Positions 23,616 through 32,564 of a stretch of 64,000 bases of DNA are shown here, piece by piece. The stretch lies in the NCBI RefSeq assembly GCF_001456935.1, contig NZ_KQ758482.1, positions 476,249 to 540,248 of the forward strand, read 5' to 3'. The translations under genes and the position numbers were made by a program. A model generated the notes under the pieces. That model saw nothing but the letters and a program-made list of their open reading frames with translations, searched no databases and was not told the DNA's origin. The stretch's first letter is position 1. Each line of letters begins with the position of its first letter. The DNA is from [Bacillus] enclensis. Its GTDB lineage: Bacteria > Bacillota > Bacilli > Bacillales > Bacillaceae_B.

Positions 23616-25727
23616 ATGGTATTGGATAAGAGACGTGCACACCTATTATCCATCATTCAGCAATCTGACGAGCCTGTCCCGACGAAGGTTTTGGTCGAAA
23701 GGATGAATTTGTCCCAGCGGACCATTTATTATGACCTCGACCAGATCAATAGCTGGCTGCGGACTCAGAAGTTAGAACCGATTGATAGTAAACATGGTCA
23801 GGGTTTGTTCCTGCCCCCTCAATCGAAATCGAAGCTGATGCTGAAGCAAGATGAGAGTTTTGAAGATTGGCAGTATCAATTATCGAAGCAGGAACGCGGA
23901 GTGCTGATTAAGGCAAAAATCTTACTTGAAGAACAGGACGCGACCATGAAAGTCTTCATGGACTTGACGAGCATGAGCCGCGGGACGATTGCGAAGGAGA
24001 TTAAAGAGATCAAGCAGGATTTCAAGGATGCCGGTTTAGAGCTTTATTACAAGAAAGGTTCCGGGTACCGCCTGCGTGGGTCCGAGGAAGCAAAGAGAAC
24101 GATGCTCTCCACCATTCTCGCAGCCATCTTCTCACATGAAGATTGGCAGAATGTCCGGAATGAGGTCTACAAGATGATTCACCCCGAAGCTTCCACCTGG
24201 TCAAGTGAAACCGATCAGAGACGAGTAGTGAGGGAAATTCTTTTCGAAGCGGAAAGTGACATGGGGTTGACGCTGACGGATGAAATGGTCGAGATTTTAT
24301 CGCTGCAGATCTTAATAGTCATAAAGCGGATCGATCTCGATGAATTCATCCAGGTGCCCAGGGCTGAAAAAGAGGTACTCAAGCAAACGGATGCCTTCAA
24401 GGCCGCCACGCTCATCACACAAAAACTTGAAGCTTACAAGGGGGTCACCTTCCCTGAAGATGAAACCTGCTTTATCACCATGAACCTGCTTGGTTCGAAG
24501 GTTCAGCATGATAATTTTGATCATTACACCGAACAGGAATTATCAGGACTCAGGGAAGTTGTCCGCAATATGATTGATGATTTTCAATTGTATTCGTGTG
24601 TGGTATTCGACGACCGGCGAGGACTGGAAGAAAACCTGATCTCCCATATTAAGCCGACCTATTACCGGCTGAAGTACGGGCTCCATATCGTCAATGATTT
24701 GGCCGGAAGCATCCAGGATACCTACCCGGACATTTTTCACCTGACCAAACGGGTGATCAGGCATTTGGAACTATATGTCGGGAAACGAGTGCCTGAAGAA
24801 GAAGCTGCCTATATCACCCTTCATTTTGGCGGCTGGCTGTCTAAAGAGAAAAAGTCAGTGGAAACGAAGTTCAGGTCCATTATCGTCTGTGAAAACGGAA
24901 TCGGCACGTCCAATATGCTAAGGACCCAGCTGGAGAATCTGATTGCAGGACTGAATGTGACCGCCACGATCTCCATGAGGGAATACCAGACGAAACACCA
25001 TTCGGCAGACGTCATTTTTTCAACCAATTATATAAAAGCAAAGGACATTCCCGTCATCCATGTTCCCGCTATCCTGACGAACGTGGAAAAGGAACGGGTC
25101 ATGCATCGGATGAATGAGCTGTTCGATCCGAATGCACCCGGGAAAGCGATGACCGATCACCTCATCGATCTCATCAAACGCCATGCTGACGTCCATCAAG
25201 AAGATGAGTTAAAGCATGAACTGGTCCGCTTCCTTGAACAAAAAACTCCACAGCTAAAGGAGCTAAGAAAGCCTATGCTCAATGAATTACTGACAGAAGA
25301 AACGATCGTACTGAAAGACAGCGTGGACACTTGGGAAGAAGCCATCGAAACAGCTTCCCGTCCGCTCATCGCCCAGCACTCTATCACCCCGTCATATGTG
25401 AAAGCTATGATTGAAAATGTAAAGGAATTAGGCCCTTATATCGTGATTGCCCCGGGGATCGCCATCCCCCATGCACGTCCGGAAACAGGGGTCGAGGAGC
25501 TGGGGATGAGTTTTCTGAGGCTGAAAGAACCTGTTTATTTTTCCGAAAAAGAAAAGCATCGTGCCCAGCTGATCATCGTATTGGCCGCGATCGATAATCA
25601 AACCCATCTAAAAGCATTGGCCCAGCTCACTGAACTGCTGTCCAATGAAGAAAATGTGGAGAAGCTGATTTCAACAGAAGATTCAAACACCGTAATCGAC
25701 TTAATAAACCAAACAATTGAAGTATAA
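23616..25727 (+). CDS. PRD-containing transcriptional activator with EIIB and EIIA domains (BglG/UlaR/MtlR type)
   Basis: 703 residues from the ATG at 23616 (AAGGAGGA upstream). Order of domains: helix-turn-helix (RMNLSQRTIYYDLDQINSWL) at ~8-60; a second one near 100-160; two PRDs with phosphorylatable histidines between ~170 and 400; an EIIB-like domain with Cys in IIVCENGIGTSNML near 420; and an EIIA-like domain with His in PGIAIPHARPETG near 620. HPr and the PTS enzymes set its activity by phosphorylation. The following EIIB and EIIC genes are its likely targets. A weak cre site lies upstream. Confidence 0.9.
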   Translation: MVLDKRRAHLLSIIQQSDEPVPTKVLVERMNLSQRTIYYDLDQINSWLRTQKLEPIDSKHGQGLFLPPQSKSKLMLKQDESFEDWQYQLSKQERGVLIKAKILLEEQDATMKVFMDLTSMSRGTIAKEIKEIKQDFKDAGLELYYKKGSGYRLRGSEEAKRTMLSTILAAIFSHEDWQNVRNEVYKMIHPEASTWSSETDQRRVVREILFEAESDMGLTLTDEMVEILSLQILIVIKRIDLDEFIQVPRAEKEVLKQTDAFKAATLITQKLEAYKGVTFPEDETCFITMNLLGSKVQHDNFDHYTEQELSGLREVVRNMIDDFQLYSCVVFDDRRGLEENLISHIKPTYYRLKYGLHIVNDLAGSIQDTYPDIFHLTKRVIRHLELYVGKRVPEEEAAYITLHFGGWLSKEKKSVETKFRSIIVCENGIGTSNMLRTQLENLIAGLNVTATISMREYQTKHHSADVIFSTNYIKAKDIPVIHVPAILTNVEKERVMHRMNELFDPNAPGKAMTDHLIDLIKRHADVHQEDELKHELVRFLEQKTPQLKELRKPMLNELLTEETIVLKDSVDTWEEAIETASRPLIAQHSITPSYVKAMIENVKELGPYIVIAPGIAIPHARPETGVEELGMSFLRLKEPVYFSEKEKHRAQLIIVLAAIDNQTHLKALAQLTELLSNEENVEKLISTEDSNTVIDLINQTIEV

Positions 25728-25746
25728 ATTAGAGGAGGAAAACAAC

Positions 25747-26013
25747 ATGAAAAAAGTATTAGTAGTATGTGGAAATGGATTAGGAAGCAGCATGATCGTG
25801 GAGATGAATATTAAAGCGGCTCTTAAGGACATGGGCAAAGAAGCAGAGGTTTCCCATACGGATCTGACAACTGCGAAAACGGAACAGGCGGATCTGTTCA
25901 TCGGTTCCGAAGATATAGTGGGCAGCCTTGAAGACGGCCGCAAAAATGTCGTTAAACTGAAGAACCTGATGGATAAAAACGAATTGAAGTCTGCGTTGGA
26001 ACAAAATATCTAG
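25747..26013 (+). CDS. ulaB: PTS ascorbate-type transporter subunit IIB
   Basis: 88 residues starting KKVLVVCGNGLGSSMIVEMN, with the phosphorylated Cys in the VCGNGLGSS P-loop, the normal form of lactose/ascorbate-type EIIB proteins. It takes phosphate from an EIIA and passes it to the sugar during uptake. ATG at 25747 follows GAGGAGGAAAAC; an upstream in-frame TTG is not needed. It is 19 bp after the regulator and 30 bp before the EIIC gene. The EIIA partner may be the one fused to the regulator or lie elsewhere. Confidence 0.9.
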   Translation: MKKVLVVCGNGLGSSMIVEMNIKAALKDMGKEAEVSHTDLTTAKTEQADLFIGSEDIVGSLEDGRKNVVKLKNLMDKNELKSALEQNI

Positions 26014-26043
26014 TCCCATTTTTCAAACAAAGGAGCGATATAA

Positions 26044-27411
26044 ATGGTTGATATCATTATGAAAGACATCCTTGGTACACCTGCAATCCTTGTCGGACTC
26101 TTTGCTCTTGTCGGCCTTCTTGTCCAGAAGAAAAATTCCGGGGATGTCGTTTCCGGCACACTGAAGACCGTGATGGGCTTCGTCATACTCGGAGCGGGTG
26201 CGAATGTGCTTGTCCAGTCACTCGGTCAATTCAGCAGCATGTTCAACGAAGCCTTCGCGGTCGACGGGGTCATCCCCAACAATGAAGCGATCGTAGCACT
26301 GGCCCAGGAAAGCTTTGGTACAGAAACAGCGATGATCATGCTGTTCGGTATGGTCGTGAACATTCTGATTGCACGTTTCAGTCCTTTTAAATATATCTTC
26401 TTAACCGGTCACCATACGATGTTCATGGCCTGCTTGATTGCTGTCATCCTTACGACTGGAGGTCTTTCCGGTGTGCCATTGATCATCCTTGGCTCGATCA
26501 TCCTTGGTTCACTGATGGTCCTTTCACCGGCGATGCTTCAACCGTTCACTCGCAAGGTCACCGGTTCTGATGACTTTGCCATCGGTCACTTCGGTTCGGT
26601 CGGATATCTGGCTTCCGCCGCAGTAGGGAAAGTCGTAGGAAAAGGTTCCAAATCAACAGAGGAAATAAAAGTTCCGAAATCACTCGGATTCCTCAGGGAT
26701 ACCTCCGTTTCCGTATCCTTGACGATGGTCATCTTGTTCTTCATCGTCGCTGGCGCGGCTGGGCCTGCTTTCGTTGAAGGTCAGCTGAGCGACGGACAGA
26801 ACTTCCTTGTGTTCGCGTTCATGCAGGGGATCACATTTGCTGCGGGTGTCTACATCATCCTTGCGGGTGTGCGCATGCTCCTTGGAGAAATCGTCCCTGC
26901 CTTCAAAGGCATCGCGGACAAAATCGTCCCGAATGCTAAACCTGCCCTTGATTGCCCGGCCATCTTCCCGTTCGCGGGTAACGCTGTCATCATCGGCTTC
27001 CTGTTTAGTTTCATCGCAGGACTTGTCAGCATGCTGTTCCTGCCATTGCTCGGCTTAAAGGTCATCGTCCCGGGACTCGTCCCCCACTTCTTCACAGGTG
27101 CAGCGGCAGGAGTCTTCGGAAACTCAACCGGCGGCCGCCGCGGCGCAATCATCGGTTCAATGGCAAACGGTGTCATGATCAGCTTCCTCCCTGCTCTATT
27201 GCTGCCGGTCCTTGGATCGTTAGGATTCCAGGGAACCACATTCGGTGATGCCGACTTCGGTGTTGTCGGAATCGTGCTTGGCAACCTTGTAAAACTGTTT
27301 GATTCTGCCGGTGTCCTGTTTGCAGCGATCATCGTGGTTTTGGCGGTGTTGTTCTTTATCGGGTTTAGATCTAAAGCTAGTGAGGATAAGAATGGAACGG
27401 AAGCCGCTTAA
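26044..27411 (+). CDS. ulaA: PTS ascorbate-type permease subunit IIC (UlaA/SgaT)
   Basis: 455 residues of many membrane segments. Typical stretches of the SgaT family are present: LVGLFALVGLLVQKK, GFVILGAGANVLVQSL, SPFKYIFLTGHHTMFMA, AIGHFGSVGYLAS, GLVPHFFTGAAAGVFGNSTG and GRRGAIIGSMANG. It forms the transport path for L-ascorbate or a related acid. RBS AAAGGAGCG before ATG. A strong terminator follows. No lactonase, decarboxylase or epimerase gene of the ascorbate pathway is adjacent, so the true substrate is uncertain. Confidence 0.9.
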   Translation: MVDIIMKDILGTPAILVGLFALVGLLVQKKNSGDVVSGTLKTVMGFVILGAGANVLVQSLGQFSSMFNEAFAVDGVIPNNEAIVALAQESFGTETAMIMLFGMVVNILIARFSPFKYIFLTGHHTMFMACLIAVILTTGGLSGVPLIILGSIILGSLMVLSPAMLQPFTRKVTGSDDFAIGHFGSVGYLASAAVGKVVGKGSKSTEEIKVPKSLGFLRDTSVSVSLTMVILFFIVAGAAGPAFVEGQLSDGQNFLVFAFMQGITFAAGVYIILAGVRMLLGEIVPAFKGIADKIVPNAKPALDCPAIFPFAGNAVIIGFLFSFIAGLVSMLFLPLLGLKVIVPGLVPHFFTGAAAGVFGNSTGGRRGAIIGSMANGVMISFLPALLLPVLGSLGFQGTTFGDADFGVVGIVLGNLVKLFDSAGVLFAAIIVVLAVLFFIGFRSKASEDKNGTEAA

Positions 27412-27421
27412 TAAGTGATAT

Positions 27422-27466
27422 GTTGAAGTCCCGTGATTCCCTTTTTTGGGGGCGGGGCTTCTTTGG
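27422..27466 (+). terminator. Terminator of the PTS operon
   Basis: GAAGTCCCG and CGGGGCTTC form a 9-bp stem around a 21-nt loop, followed by TTTGGTTTG. It begins about 15 bp after the EIIC stop codon. Confidence 0.7.
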
Positions 27467-27544
27467 TTTGTTGTGGGTGCGGAAAGGGTTAGGGCACGGT
27501 TCTTTTCCTTACACCTCTTGGAATAGGTAGGTGCCACTGTTTTA

Positions 27545-27682
27545 AAGATTTTTCGACAAGTGGCTTGAAAAATTGGAAAAGTGGATCGTATTTTTGTAAA
27601 AGGGGTGCGTAAATTAAGAAAGTGGAACGCATTTTTAAAAAGTGGCTTGAAAAAGACGTAAAGTGGCTTGAAAACAAGTGAC
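27545..27682. repeat. Degenerate ~20-21 bp array (GTGGCTTGAAAA type)
   Basis: After the leader GATTTTTCGACAAG come about six units such as AAAGTGGCTTGAAAAAGACG and AAAGTGGAACGCATTTTTAA, 20-21 bp each. The same leader and unit type recur at 42280-42410 and 55795-55910 and, weaker, at 58610-58690. All are non-coding. Confidence 0.65.
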
Positions 27683-27737
27683 CAGCAGCCACATAACCCA
27701 CTACTGCCTCGTTTCCCCTCTACAATAACCTGAGTGA

Positions 27738-27862
27738 GCCAGTATTATGCTGAATCTTCACCAATAATGATGATTTTTCAGATTTATGGTGATAAAAATG
27801 TATTTGTGCTGAATTTTTTTATATATGCTGACTTATTTTGTTTTTTGCTTAAATTACTTAGA
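27738..27862. repeat. Degenerate ~20 bp array (TGCTGA type)
   Basis: Units beginning TGCTGA or TGMTGA (TATGCTGAATCTTC, TGTGCTGAATTTTT, TATGCTGACTTATTTTG) follow one another at about 20 bp. It stands right after the GTGGCTTGAAAA array, as at 42495-42590 and 58790-58850. Nothing else is seen in the 27470-27900 gap. Confidence 0.55.
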
Positions 27863-27900
27863 TAAGCAATACGGGTCAGCGGTCCTTTCTCCCGCCCTAT

Positions 27901-28200
27901 CTAGCTTTCTTTTTTCTTCCACATATAATAGTTATAGAAAAATTGGATCGCAAACGCCACAAGGATGAAAAGAACAAAACTAATTTTTATTGCTTTGCTT
28001 AAGTCTATGTACATCATGAAAATCGTGATTAACACGATGAGCGGAAAGGATATTAATGTCCGAATCATTTTTCTCCTATAAGATAATCCAAAATAATTCA
28101 TCTTAAATCCTTTATCAATTTTGGTTTTGTTTTTGAATAGGAGTGAGAAAATGATAACAGTTGCTATGGAAGCAATGGTGGAGATCAGGAAAATGTCCAC
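27901..28200 (-). CDS. Small membrane protein
   Basis: 99 residues: three hydrophobic segments (IFLISTIASIATVIIFSLLF, LISFPLIVLITIFMMYI, ISFVLFILVAFAIQFFYNYY) and a basic C-terminus (WKKKES). GTG start behind AGGAAGGAGGA. Possibly related to the many unassigned bacillus three-helix proteins; no motif. Stands alone. Confidence 0.65.
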   Translation of the reverse strand: MDIFLISTIASIATVIIFSLLFKNKTKIDKGFKMNYFGLSYRRKMIRTLISFPLIVLITIFMMYIDLSKAIKISFVLFILVAFAIQFFYNYYMWKKKES

Positions 28201-28270
28201 GGTCAGTCCTCCTTCCTAATCATTATTATTTATTTACTATAGTATCAGAAAGACTTTTTTCTCTACTAAA

Positions 28271-28777
28271 TTACACACTTCTACAATATCTCCACGAAAG
28301 ATAACCTTCCCCTTCTGTATTCCCGAAACTCTCTTGTTCCTTTACAAACTCGAATTTTCGCGCTTCATAAAAAGGGATCCCCTTTTCATTTCCTTTGGCA
28401 ACAGACACCCACTGCTTTTTCGCTCCGTTTTCCCGCTGCACGTCAGTAAAACCTTGTAACAGTTTGGTTCCTATTCCTTCCCCCCTGCGATTTGGGTCTA
28501 GATAAAGGACAAAGATTTCTCCCTCTTCTATACTGATCAGTCCTCCGCCGATTGCGCCGACAACTTTGTGTCCTTCTATCGCCACATACCATCCATTCCA
28601 ATCGCTGCTTGTATGGGTGATTTCCTTAAGAATTCGATCATGATGATAAAATTCAGCTATGACTCTTTCTATATATGTATCTGCATGTGTTTCCTTATAT
28701 GTATCTCTATATCCCTCTGAACAAACATTGATTATTCCTTTGATATGTTCAGTACCAGCCTTTTTCACTTCTATCAT
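28271..28777 (-). CDS. GNAT-family N-acetyltransferase
   Basis: 168 residues from the ATG at 28777 (TTAGGGGG upstream). Motif A: ILYLDPNRRGEGIGTKLLQG-like (FVLYLDPNRRGEGIGTKLLQ). Later IPFYEARKFEFVKEQESFG gives the C-terminal strands. Length normal. Acceptor unknown. It follows the quinone oxidoreductase gene by 76 bp in the same direction. Confidence 0.87.
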   Translation of the reverse strand: MIEVKKAGTEHIKGIINVCSEGYRDTYKETHADTYIERVIAEFYHHDRILKEITHTSSDWNGWYVAIEGHKVVGAIGGGLISIEEGEIFVLYLDPNRRGEGIGTKLLQGFTDVQRENGAKKQWVSVAKGNEKGIPFYEARKFEFVKEQESFGNTEGEGYLSWRYCRSV

Positions 28778-28853
28778 AAAAGGACCCCCTAAGTCTTTTA
28801 TCATATTGTATTTGTGCAGCCACACTAGAAATTAACATTCACTCAAATCACTA

Positions 28854-29819
28854 TTAAACCCTTAACAAAACCTTCCCCTCATACTGCCGGCCCTCCACCA
28901 GTTGATGAGCAAGCGCAGCATCCCTCAAGTCAAACACCCTCGCAATCGGAAGTTTCACTTTTTCCGTAGAAAAGAGTTCCAGCACTTTCTCCGCAACGGG
29001 CCATAGACGTTCCGGCCTGTACTTTCTCGTCGTTCCTAAGCTGAACCCCTTCACATTCCTGCAGCTGCTATGAACGTCGCTGGTTTTAAAGACGCCGGCT
29101 TTACCGCTGCTGTTGCCGAATTGCACAAGCGTGCCGTAGAGGGCAAGGCAATCCATACTTTTGCCGGTCACTTCACCTGCAACAGAATCGAAAATCACAT
29201 CTGCGCCCCGCCCATCGGTTTTATCTGTGGTGATATCGGTAAAAGTGTCATATGTACAAACTGCATCCGCGCCTAATTCTTTCACGTACTCTTCTTTACC
29301 AAGGTCGCCAACCGTGGCGATCACGCTTTCTGCGCCTGCCAGTTTCGACATTTGCACCAGCATGGAACCGACGCCGCCTGCAGCACTGTGAACGACAACC
29401 GTGTCTCCTTCTTTCACTTCCCCAATTTCATGAATCAAGAGATAAGATAAAATCGAAACTGTTGGCATGGCTGCAGCCTTTTCGAACGACAACTTATCAG
29501 GAATCTTGAAGACCAATGATTCTTTCGCTTTTACATATTCTGCATATGAACCTGCACTAGGAAACGCCATGACGCGGTCTCCAACCGAAAATGGTGAATC
29601 ACGCCCGGCCTCCTCAATTGTCCCGGCTGCGTCGAGCCCAAGAATCATAGGGAATTTCCCCTTCCCTTTTGCACCATTACGTTTCTTGATATCAGCATAG
29701 TTGACGCTCGTATATGCGGTCCGGATCAACACCTCCCCTTCTTGTATGTGCGGCCTGTCCACTTCTGCAAACCGCAGGACATCCGCATTTCCAAATTCAT
29801 TTTGTATGACCGCTTTCAT
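28854..29819 (-). CDS. Zinc-independent MDR oxidoreductase (quinone reductase type)
   Basis: 321 residues. The N-terminal GroES-like part has YTSVNYADIKKRNG and PMILGLDAAGTIEEAG; the Rossmann part has VVVHSAAGGVGSMLVQMSKL with the NADPH-binding AxxGxxG. The catalytic-zinc cysteine ligands of alcohol dehydrogenases are absent, as usual for NADPH:quinone reductases. It reduces quinones or enones with NADPH. Start ATG at 29819 (GGGGGAATC upstream). Complete. Confidence 0.9.
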   Translation of the reverse strand: MKAVIQNEFGNADVLRFAEVDRPHIQEGEVLIRTAYTSVNYADIKKRNGAKGKGKFPMILGLDAAGTIEEAGRDSPFSVGDRVMAFPSAGSYAEYVKAKESLVFKIPDKLSFEKAAAMPTVSILSYLLIHEIGEVKEGDTVVVHSAAGGVGSMLVQMSKLAGAESVIATVGDLGKEEYVKELGADAVCTYDTFTDITTDKTDGRGADVIFDSVAGEVTGKSMDCLALYGTLVQFGNSSGKAGVFKTSDVHSSCRNVKGFSLGTTRKYRPERLWPVAEKVLELFSTEKVKLPIARVFDLRDAALAHQLVEGRQYEGKVLLRV

Positions 29820-29981
29820 GTTGATTCCCCCATTTGAACAAATTATAAGTTATGCCTGCCTTCTTCAATTCCATAATAATTCAATACCAGTCATTTGGGA
29901 TAATACAAAAAATGAATAAGAAGTGCTTCTATTTACTTATGAATCTTTTTATTTTCCGGTCCAAAAAGGGCAGGCTGTTAT

Positions 29982-30806
29982 TCACGTCTCAAACCAATCC
30001 CCATTAACCGCTTTAATATAGCGCTCCGCAGATCTCTGAACCGCTTCATCGGCATTTTCTTTTACCACTTTATGAAAAGCATTGTATAACCTTTCAAAAG
30101 GCAGATCCCGCACTTTTGCAGCCATCTCTTCTACTTTTTCAGCTGGCAGGGGGATCAAGTTCGGGTAGCTGTACATAAAGCTCACCCATTTCGTATCCGC
30201 AACCACTTGAATGATATCCCCAGAAAGAAGCTTGCCTTTCCCGTCAACCCCATTTTCCCAATGTAGCACTGCTCCGCCTTTAAAATGCCCTCCGAGACGA
30301 TGCAAAATCACCCATTCACTCAACGCTTTCTCTTCACCTTTCCAAAGTTGGATATATCCACTCGGTTCCATAATCCATTCGCGGTCATCATGATGGATAT
30401 AAATCGGCGCGTCGAACACTTCGGCCCAATCTGCCTGCCTTGAATAGTAGTGGGGGTGAGAAAGGGCAATCGCATCGATACCACCCAATGAACGAATGAA
30501 TGCAATTGTTTCGTCATCGAGGTACGTGATACAGTCCCATAGAACATTGAAACCATCACCAATGACCAGATAAGCTGTTTGCCCGATCCCTAGTTTCGGA
30601 GTTGTCGTGATACTGTAAAGACCTTCTTCCTCTTTTGTAATGGTATTTTTATAGTTTCCGCTCTCCGCCAATTCAACATGGGTCGTCCATGACTGGCCTT
30701 CAGGATTTACATATTGCCTTTCTTCTTCACAAATCGGACAGTGATCCGGCTCACAAGTACTTGCAGGATATTGGACTCCGCACGTCGTACAGATGTATTT
30801 TTTCAT
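29982..30806 (-). CDS. MBL-fold metallohydrolase with N-terminal zinc ribbon
   Basis: 274 residues. The first ~25 residues hold two CxxC pairs (YICTTCGVQ, HCPICEEE), a rubredoxin-like zinc knuckle. The metallo-beta-lactamase fold follows, with the metal motif ALSHPHYYSRQADW (HxH kept, the usual later D/H altered), an IHHDDREW strand, LGGHFKGGAVLHW and a LLSGDIIQVV strand. It may be a hydrolase or a redox-type MBL; the role is not known. ATG at 30806 is preceded by GGAGGAATG. It has no operon partner. Confidence 0.8.
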   Translation of the reverse strand: MKKYICTTCGVQYPASTCEPDHCPICEEERQYVNPEGQSWTTHVELAESGNYKNTITKEEEGLYSITTTPKLGIGQTAYLVIGDGFNVLWDCITYLDDETIAFIRSLGGIDAIALSHPHYYSRQADWAEVFDAPIYIHHDDREWIMEPSGYIQLWKGEEKALSEWVILHRLGGHFKGGAVLHWENGVDGKGKLLSGDIIQVVADTKWVSFMYSYPNLIPLPAEKVEEMAAKVRDLPFERLYNAFHKVVKENADEAVQRSAERYIKAVNGDWFET

Positions 30807-31019
30807 TATTCATTCCTCCAAAGATTTATGTATCTTTAGATTACAGAAAATTCCTGGTGGATTCTTCCTTCATTTAGATGATGGCCGGGTGCTACTTTAG
30901 TCGTAGGGTATTGTTTTGGAGTGCGAATTGCATTTGAAAATTAATGTTTTCGGAGAAAGATTAAAAAATGGAACTTCGGCTATAGGTCAATCCAGGCACG
31001 ATGTTCTATTAAAACAGTT

Positions 31020-31307
31020 TTATCCCCCAAAAGAATAACCAAATAAAATAATCAGTGAAATCCCGGCAAAGATTAAGCCTATCAGTAAAGTAATAACCGA
31101 AATCATCCTTCCTGCACCCTTTTCCTTTTTCACGCCGAGGGCGCCGAATAACAGACCCATCACTGCCGTAGAAGGGGCAAATTGAATAAAATTCACCATA
31201 GCCCCAAACCCATTACTTGAAAACACAGCAACGATAAAGGCAATAAGTTGAATAACAAAAACCACCAGTATAATTGCTGCAATTTTACCTGGGAGAGTAT
31301 TGACCAT
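31020..31307 (-). CDS. Small membrane protein, three helices
   Basis: 95 residues with three hydrophobic segments (IAAIILVVFVIQLIAFIVAV, FAPSTAVMGLLFGALGV, ISVITLLIGLIFAGISLIIL), a KKEKGAGR loop, and a Gly-rich end. ATG at 31307 follows AAGGGGAACC. The layout recalls DUF4190-like or YtxH-like small membrane proteins; no firm match. Downstream of the broken GNAT gene. Confidence 0.65.
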   Translation of the reverse strand: MVNTLPGKIAAIILVVFVIQLIAFIVAVFSSNGFGAMVNFIQFAPSTAVMGLLFGALGVKKEKGAGRMISVITLLIGLIFAGISLIILFGYSFGG

Positions 31308-31366
31308 TTCAGCCGGTTCCCCTTTCTGTATGTTTTTACAGTGACAGGAATTCAGGCAAAATTAAT

Positions 31367-32257
31367 CTACCTGACTTGAACCTGATAAAGCATCATTTCA
31401 TACTGCACATCAAACCCCGCAGCTGTATATAGATTTACGGCCGTTTTGTTTTCTTCATTTACACAAAGTACTATCTCATTTATTGAGGAATGCTCAAACA
31501 AGGTATTGAGAGCCGCTTTGACAAGCAATGCGCCGACTCCCTTTTTTCGATGTTTCTTAGAGACAGCTATGTATTCAATCCTCCCTTCACCATGTCTTGG
31601 CGAGGCTTCAATATACACATAGCCGGCAAGGTCATCATTGCCAGCTACTGCAGTCAGCAGCTGATTTTCATCACTCAATTTATCCCAAATGTAATCTCCG
31701 TGGTAATACGTATTGGGAAATGATTGTTTGTGTAACTTCAAGAAACCAGACTTTTACTCAGGTTTGACTGAGGATACTTTCTAATGTTCATTGCTGAGTT
31801 GATGATTTTTCCTGGAAGCCTTTAAGATTAAATGTTTCCCCCTGCAAACTCCCTTCAGCAAGGATACAAATTGTATGGCAACTGTATTGAACTGGTTCAA
31901 GAAAAAAGAGACACTTTTAATATCATTCATTCTTAATAATATAGAGGCTTGCTGCCATATGGAAACGGCAAGGTCATCCCACCTCTCTCCGTCTTCTAAA
32001 AATGGCCCCCAAACCTCAGCCGTCTTTTCATCAATGTCAATATCAAACCCTACGGCTCCAACGATTCGATCATCTCTGTACGCAACAATGAATGAATCTT
32101 CGAGTTCCTTATCGGAAAAGTCATTCAGGAGAGCATCTAAGATTTCGTTTTTCTCCTCACCGCAATAGCCGACATGGCTTGATTGTTTCGTATTCATTTT
32201 TTCTATAAACCGTGCCAGTTGTTCTGCATTTATTGGTGAATGCAATGAAATGTTCAT
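31367..32257 (-). pseudogene. Two-domain GNAT acetyltransferase broken by two in-frame stops
   Basis: The frame starts at 32257 with the N-terminal domain (HVGYCGEEKNEILDALL, AVGFDIDIDEKTAEVWGP), reaches TAG at 31781-31783 after HLILKASRKNHQLSNEH, reads KVSSVKPE, meets TAA at 31757-31759, and continues in the same frame with KSGFLKLHKQSFPNTYY and an intact GNAT domain (YIAVSKKHRKKGVGALLVKA, ENKTAVNLYTAAGF) to 31367. The two stops lie in the linker; both domains look conserved. Intact relatives with this GYCG ... FPNTYY layout are about 290 residues. The C-terminal piece alone has no proper start signal. The stops may be mutations or base-call errors. Confidence 0.7.
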
Positions 32258-32335
32258 CAAATTCCCCCTGTCTGTATGTTCCTTTAAAGCATTGTGTGCT
32301 TAATGTCTTCAGTCCTTCAGGTCAGGGTAAAAAAA

Positions 32336-32539
32336 TCATCTTCCAAAAAACGACGGCAGCGATACACCGATATCAAACAAAACACTCATGATCAGAAAGA
32401 AAAACATGATCAGGACACTTATCCCTACCACCAGTGTCCAGGTTCTGTTTTCCTCACTTCCGGTCCGGCGTCTGTATTTCTTTTTTCTGTATATGGATTG
32501 AACCTTACGCAGCTTTTGATTCTGTTTCGGATCCATCAT
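32336..32539 (-). CDS. Small basic membrane protein
   Basis: 67 residues: a very basic N-terminal half (KLRKVQSIYRKKKYRRRTG) and one membrane helix (TLVVGISVLIMFFFLIMSVL). ATG pair at 32539/32536 behind AGGAGGAGGTAC, one of the strongest ribosome sites in the window. It sits 25 bp downstream of the dehydrogenase gene in the same direction, likely co-transcribed. No family recognised. Confidence 0.65.
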   Translation of the reverse strand: MMDPKQNQKLRKVQSIYRKKKYRRRTGSEENRTWTLVVGISVLIMFFFLIMSVLFDIGVSLPSFFGR

Positions 32540-32564
32540 GTACCTCCTCCTGTTCAGTTGAAGG

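Noticed and set aside
29982..30806. MBL-fold protein as the ascorbate lactonase UlaG of the PTS operon
   Set aside because: It is 2.5 kb away, on the other strand, has a zinc ribbon that UlaG lacks, and its motifs do not fit UlaG.
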